A stretch of 64,000 nt of DNA from Odontocerum albicorne (lineage: Eukaryota; Arthropoda; Insecta; Trichoptera; Odontoceridae): assembly GCA_949825065.1 (NCBI GenBank), contig OX463848.1, positions 41,372,766 to 41,436,765 on the forward strand, in the 5' to 3' direction. Position 1 is the first letter of the stretch. Each line of letters opens with the position of its first letter. Below the pieces are notes generated by a model that was not told the origin of the DNA, searched no databases, and was given only the letters and a program-made list of their open reading frames with translations. The translations under genes and the position numbers were made by a program. Below, piece after piece: positions 60,024-64,000 of this stretch.

Positions 60024-61690
60024 ATGGCGGGAAATATCGACGGCGATGATAGCGATTTGGAATTTAAGGCGACAGGCAATATATCAGAATCAGAAGATTT
60101 TGTCGAGGTACAGGATGAAGTATATTCTGATTTGGAGACGAGTGAAGAAGACGAAGAAATATTATTTACATCAAAACATGGATTCGAATGGAGTTCATTA
60201 CGAGTACCACCTCAATCTTCGAGGCATCGGTCGGGTATCAAATATTCTCATCGAAGATTCTGGACTGAGAAATTCAAGTATAAATGTACATTCCATAAAA
60301 GATATGTGTTGTCTGTTTGTAAATGAAGAGGTGGTAAAAGTGATGTTTAAGAAACAAACCGTCATTTAAATCGAATTCATTCAGAAAAGAACCAACCAAT
60401 ATCAAAAGACGAGTTATATGAATTCATTGGAATATTGCTCGCACCTGGCAGAAATCGAACACAAAAGCTATCTTTGAGTGAATTGTGGATAAGTGAAAGT
60501 CCCTTTTGCCAGTCATTTTTCACAACAGCTCTGTCTCGAGATAGATTCATCTATATTTACAGTCATATTCGTTTTGATGATAAAGAAACCCGAGAAGAGA
60601 GATATCAGGGTTTTTTCAGATAAATTAGAACCAATTAAGTGGATTTCAAAAATGTTTATGGATATGTGCAAAAGCAATTATTCTCCATCTTCGAATATAA
60701 CTGTAGATGAACGTTTGCCAAACTTTAGAGAGAATTGTTCATTTCGCGTGTACATGAAGTCTAAACTTGGTAAATATGGCATCAAAATCTGGGTTGCTGC
60801 CGACTGCGGCGGCATATGACGCATAACAAATTTACAGGCTTATTCTGGTATGATAAATAATCGTAGAGAGAGATAAATCAAGGTAACTGAGTAGTTATAT
60901 AATAGAAATGGTTCAACTGCAGTATGGCACGAACAGGAGGATAACCACAGGTATTTTTATTACCTCCATCAAATTAGCCGATAATCTTTTATTAAAAGGT
61001 TTAACTCTAACTGGCACGCTTCGAAAAAATAAAAGAGTAATCTCACTTGAATTTATACCGTCTAGAGAGAAAACAATCCATAGTAGCTGAAAATAAAATA
61101 CTTGTTTCGTGTGTACCACAAAAAATAAAGCAGTATTATTATTTTATACTCAATTCAATGATGCAGAAATTGATTATTCAGAAAAACAAAAGCCACTATA
61201 GTAATTATACATCATTATAATAATACGAAAATTGGAGTAGATACGGGAGACTAAATTACTTGAGAGTACTCTTGCTCAAGGTCAACGAGAAGATGGCCTT
61301 TCCGTCTTTTTATGGAAATTATAGATATGGCTGCATTGAATGCATACCTCTTATGGATAGACAAATATCCAGAGTGGAAACAAAATAATTAATACCACCG
61401 AAAACATTTCAAAAGAGAGTTAAGTTTGGAATTGGCAATGCCCAATATCTTAAAAAGGAAAAATAGCAACAACAAGATGCTTTTAATACAGTTTTAACAT
61501 ATTGTGGCGAGTCAATATCCGAAACATTAGTAAATAATACCCTGTTGGCACCCCGTGAGGTCCTCAAAAGAGGAAGTTGTGGGTTTTATTAAAAACATTC
61601 GAGAAAAAAAACCAGGCTATTCTGCAATATTTGTCAAACACGTGCGTGTTTAGTACGTAGAATAGAGTAAAAAAAAAGTGGTTTCATGCC
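60024..61690 (+). pseudogene. piggyBac transposase (DDE_Tnp_1_7), frameshifted
   Basis: ATG 60024 opens MAGNIDGDDSDLEFKATGNI with the acidic N-terminus (VYSDLETSEEDEE) usual in the family. After a frameshift near 60230 the core continues: YEFIGILLAPGRNRTQKLSL, SELWISESPFCQSFFTTALS, RDRFIYIYSHIRFDD. Then, in another frame, KLEPIKWISKMFMDMC, NITVDERLPNFRENCSFRVY and KLGKYGIKIWVAADCGG. The Asp of TVDE (60716-60718) is the first catalytic residue. Further on LADNLLLKGLTLTGTLRKNK RVISLEF (60990-61060) matches the strand around the GT+R.NK motif. Beyond that only scraps remain, ending with KTRLFCNICQTRAC (about 61610), the C-terminal Cys-rich finger. At least five breaks and several missing pieces. 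Confidence 0.87.
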
Positions 61691-61699
61691 CCAATTGCG

Positions 61700-62009
61700 A
61701 TAACTTTCTCCACAGGATTAAACTTTGATTATATGATATGTTTGTCCTATTTTCAAATTTTCTGTAGTGTTTATATTTTCCAAATTGCATATATTTTATT
61801 GATTTGAATTTCGTGTTTGTTTATATATAATTTTGAATTTCGTGTTTGTTTATACTATATAAATTTCTCGCCCTAAAACCTTGATTTTTGAATTTATATA
61901 TTCATTTTATATTTTGTTTATATGTTATTTATTGTCTTTATTCGAATTATGGTTTTATTGCCAAAAAAATACACGCTACATTTTATTGTATAATTTTATG
62001 AAAAAAAAT
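61700..62009. other. piggyBac 3' untranslated part
   Basis: AT-rich, between the transposase end and the duplicated terminal block; GAATTTCGTGTTTGTTTATA is repeated in tandem at 61806 and 61833. Confidence 0.5.
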
Positions 62010-62616
62010 TAAAAGGCTGGAAATCTCTTATCACGCATGCGCATTCTGAATGTTGCGCAGACCGAACGACGCAGCGTAAAAATAATATTCTTATAGAAAT
62101 GCCTTTCTGTTTTAGCTCTTATTTTATCATTTCTTACCTTTATTTTATATTATTCGACATTTTATTACATAATAAAATGATGTTTATAGCTAATAACAAA
62201 AAATAACCTAGCAGATTTTGCATAATTTTAATTTGAAACATACATGTTTAGTGTACCCTCAGTGTCCAACGCCGTTACTGGCGTAATTTTTTAGCACAGT
62301 AAGGGAAGTGTTAAAAGGTTGGAGACCTCTTTTCAGTCATGCGCATTCTGAACGTTGCGCAGACCGAACGACGCAGTGGGAAAATTATATTCCTATAGAA
62401 ATTTCACTTCTCTGTTTCAACTATTATTTTATCATTTCTTACACTTATTTTATATTATTCGACATTTTATTACACAATAAAATGATGTTTATAGCTAATT
62501 AAAAAAAAAACTAATAGATTTTGCATAATTTTAATTTAAAACATACATTTTTAGTGTACCCTCAGTGGCCATCACCGTAACTGGCGTAATTTTTTAGCAC
62601 AGTAAGGGAAGTGTTA
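62010..62616 (+). repeat. Tandem duplication of the piggyBac 3' end (about 303 bp twice)
   Basis: AAAAGGCTGGAAATCTCTTA (62011) and AAAAGGTTGGAGACCTCTTT (62313) start two blocks that share order and about nine in ten bases by eye, each ending AGTAAGGGAAGTGTTAA. The second could be a separate MITE inserted at the terminal TTAA, or a true tandem duplication. Confidence 0.8.
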
Positions 62617-62799
62617 ATAAACCAGTCACGTTATACTATATACATCAAAAAAGTTATACAATACGAAACATGAAACAATACTTGTGAAAATGTTCTAGGA
62701 AAATAATAATGATATTTCAGTCATTAAATTTTTAAAAAAGTATTAAAAAAAATTGAGTTAGAACCTTGAAAAATTTTGTCAACCTAATTTTTTCATTGA

Positions 62800-62940
62800 T
62801 GAAAGAAATGTGAAAGTCAGAAAAATCGTAGGAGTTGTATGAATAGGTGTATGGATGAAGAAGAGGTGCAAGATCTGGCGTTCTCTCTACTCTGCCAACC
62901 CCCGCCAGGGAAACGGCATGATGGTTTGTATGTACTAAAT
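62800..62940 (+). mobile_element. LINE-E 3' end scrap
   Basis: GAAAGTCAGAAAAATCGTAG, TGTATGGATGAAGAAGAGG, ACTCTGCCAACCCCCGCCAG and GGAAACGGCATGATGG follow the LINE-E extreme 3' end on the plus strand. Confidence 0.6.
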
Positions 62941-63024
62941 GTATGCACAAAGTCTAGAAGTCCAGTTTAGACACTATTGAAATAATATTTATTCAATGTA
63001 TCTTTCGAATCTGTGTCTGAGATA

Positions 63025-63573
63025 CGATGGTAGTCTTAAAAGTACCCGACCTAACAAAGAAAACACAAAAAATTTGGGAAAAAATATTTTTATTTCTCAA
63101 CATAGTCTCCTTTCAGCTCGACACACTTTTCCCAGCGATGTTCAATAGCTTCGATACCCGGTTTATAGTGAGAACCGTCGAGCGCCTCAAAATAGCCATC
63201 AACCGCAGATTCCACCTCTTCATTGTAGGAAAATCTTTTACCACCGAGCCTTTTTTTCAAGTTTGGAAAAAGAAAATAATCCGAGGGGGCTAAATCTGGC
63301 GAATAGGGTGCGTGAGGAAGCAATTCGATATTGGTTGGACTTAGACCTTTCAAATGAAAGTATTGTATCACATAACGATGACCAATTTTTTTCCATTTTT
63401 ACAAATTCACTGAGATCGTTCACTATTGATGGCTGCCAAACAAATACTAAACAACGTAGCGTCTTAAAACTTAAAACTTAAGCTTTATAAGTTTAGTACT
63501 TTCTACCATAGTCATTTTTAAAGCAACAACCACCATCTATACGTCAGGTCGAGTACTTCTGGGACTACCCTCG
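63025..63573 (-). mobile_element. Mariner family M7, minimal derivative (549 bp)
   Basis: TA flanks at 63023-63024 and 63574-63575; ends CGATGGTAGTCTTAAAAGTA and TACTTCTGGGACTACCCTCG are inverted repeats with a few differences. More than half of a normal mariner is missing. Confidence 0.87.
63090..63405 (-). pseudogene. Mariner M7 transposase, start of HTH fused to C-terminus
   Basis: Minus strand: ATG near 63403 (MEKN), a +1 shift, then HRYVIQYFHLKGLSPTNIEL, where the first 25 residues of the first HTH are joined in frame to LPHAPYSPDLAPSDYFLFPN. The third catalytic Asp (SPDLAPSD) is kept and the end is RWEKCVELKGDYVEK at 63090. The rest of the DNA-binding domain and the first two Asp are deleted. 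Interestingly the fusion is open over 93 codons (63371-63090). Confidence 0.85.
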
Positions 63574-63579
63574 TAAGTT

Positions 63580-63940
63580 GCTTCGGAGAGAAGCAAAACT
63601 TTGAAATCTATCTCAGCTTCATCAAATAAATGGATTATTTGGAATCGATCCAAAAGGGCGGGGTTTTATGAGAGGATTTTACCATTGTTTGCTCCATGGC
63701 GTAGAATGGTACACTATCTCTAAGTGTAAGAGATATGGGTGGCATCTGCAGTTTCAGGAAGCGCTTGAAAACAACCCTTTTTGAAAGGAGGTCTTATCAA
63801 AATTTACAATTATATAAGAACACTACACCTAAACCGAAATGTGTTATTATCACATATCGGAAGAACTACAAGCATTTCTTTGTGGATTGTTTTCTCTAGG
63901 TAAGTTTTCTTACTAAATATGTTTTTCAAAATACGTGTAG
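63580..63940 (+). mobile_element. LINE-I ORF end and 3' region
   Basis: WNGTLSLSVRDMGGICSFRK, RLKTTLFERRSYQ (about 63705-63800) is the C-terminal end of a CR1/Jockey-type LINE ORF2. The following AATGTGTTATTATCACATAT, CGGAAGAACTACAAGC and GTTTTCTTACTAAATATG match the minus-strand piece at 45411-45541. The window ends shortly after, with no tail identified. Confidence 0.65.
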
Positions 63941-64000
63941 ATGCAAAAAAATGCCTATCTAATGATAATATCCACAACACTCAATTTATTAAATTTTTTA

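Larger units (their letters stand above)
59623..62613 (+). mobile_element. piggyBac-type transposon, decayed, with duplicated 3' end
   Basis: The left flank TTAA (59619-59622) is followed by CACTTGCCGTACGGTGATGG. On the right GGGAAGTG is followed by TTAA at 62311-62314, and again at 62614-62617. The last 300 bp (about 62010-62313 and 62314-62616) occur twice in tandem: each copy has CATGCGCATTCTGAA(T/C)GTTGC, GCAGACCGAACGACGCAG, ATAGCTAAT and TAACTGGCGTAATTTTTTAG-like parts. The CACTTGCC ends equal those of the MITEs at 1530 and 52081, so this lineage is their probable master. Confidence 0.85.

Noticed and set aside
1..64000. Bacterial or phage operon, ribosome binding sites, riboswitches
   Set aside because: Base composition, SINEs, LINEs, mariner and piggyBac remnants and splice-like signals all indicate eukaryotic nuclear DNA.

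Overview
The window looks like a stretch of AT-rich arthropod nuclear DNA, most likely from an insect. It is a transposon graveyard with satellite arrays. I find no intact host gene and no bona fide tRNA, rRNA, CRISPR array or bacterial-type operon. The insect assignment rests on the repeat content: several mariner (DD34D) lineages, a TTAA-targeting piggyBac element with short derivatives, a pogo/Tigger element, Penelope-like elements (PLE) with a GIY-YIG endonuclease, many non-LTR retrotransposon (LINE) tails and tRNA-derived SINEs. The species cannot be told from the sequence.

Family names used here are provisional. LINE-E is the family whose ORF end carries a HVERMN-like motif; it is the commonest. 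LINE-D has GSECW and RTRRADPNS motifs. LINE-R has a YADD reverse transcriptase. LINE-F, LINE-G, LINE-I and LINE-T are known here from tails or short ORF ends. SINE1, SINE2 and SINE3 are tRNA-derived.

Layout. 1-5.5 kb: a hairpin, then LINE-E split by a TTAA element that itself carries a smaller TTAA element and a LINE-T tail, then mariner copy 1 and AT-rich degenerate repeats. 5.5-13 kb: SINE1, a LINE-G remnant, a second TTAA element, PLE palindromes, and a Tigger element interrupted by a compact PLE palindrome. 13-22 kb: LINE-E interrupted by a 1.3-kb mariner, another mariner remnant, a nearly full mariner at 18.0-19.3 kb, and a 333-bp tandem duplication. 22-28 kb: mariner copies 2 and 3 flanking a PLE into which LINE-R jumped. 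28.3-29.1 kb: a 13-bp minisatellite. 29-38 kb: SINE2, LINE-D inside LINE-E, a second PLE, a palindromic mariner fusion, LINE-G tails and mariner copy 4. 38-42 kb: 42-bp and 34-bp arrays, the latter split by LINE-R, and a duplicated exon-like cassette. 42-52 kb: LINE-D copies with target duplications, LINE-E reverse-transcriptase fragments, 32-bp and 121-bp arrays, and another compact PLE palindrome. 52-58.4 kb: a deleted mariner beside a 3.9-kb array of 53-bp units with a 954-bp higher-order period. 58.4-64 kb: a third TTAA element, a decayed piggyBac with a tandemly duplicated 3' end, a tiny mariner derivative and a LINE-I tail.

The most interesting structure is the PLE set. Its terminal repeats carry a motif that fits a minimal type I hammerhead ribozyme (CUGANGA, stem II, GAAAC, GUA, stem I). 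Two compact palindromic units of about 229 and 253 bp carry this region in both orientations and are each flanked by a 14-15 bp target duplication, so they moved as units. Everything coding in the window appears broken or truncated, so any mobility of these families would need proteins supplied from elsewhere.
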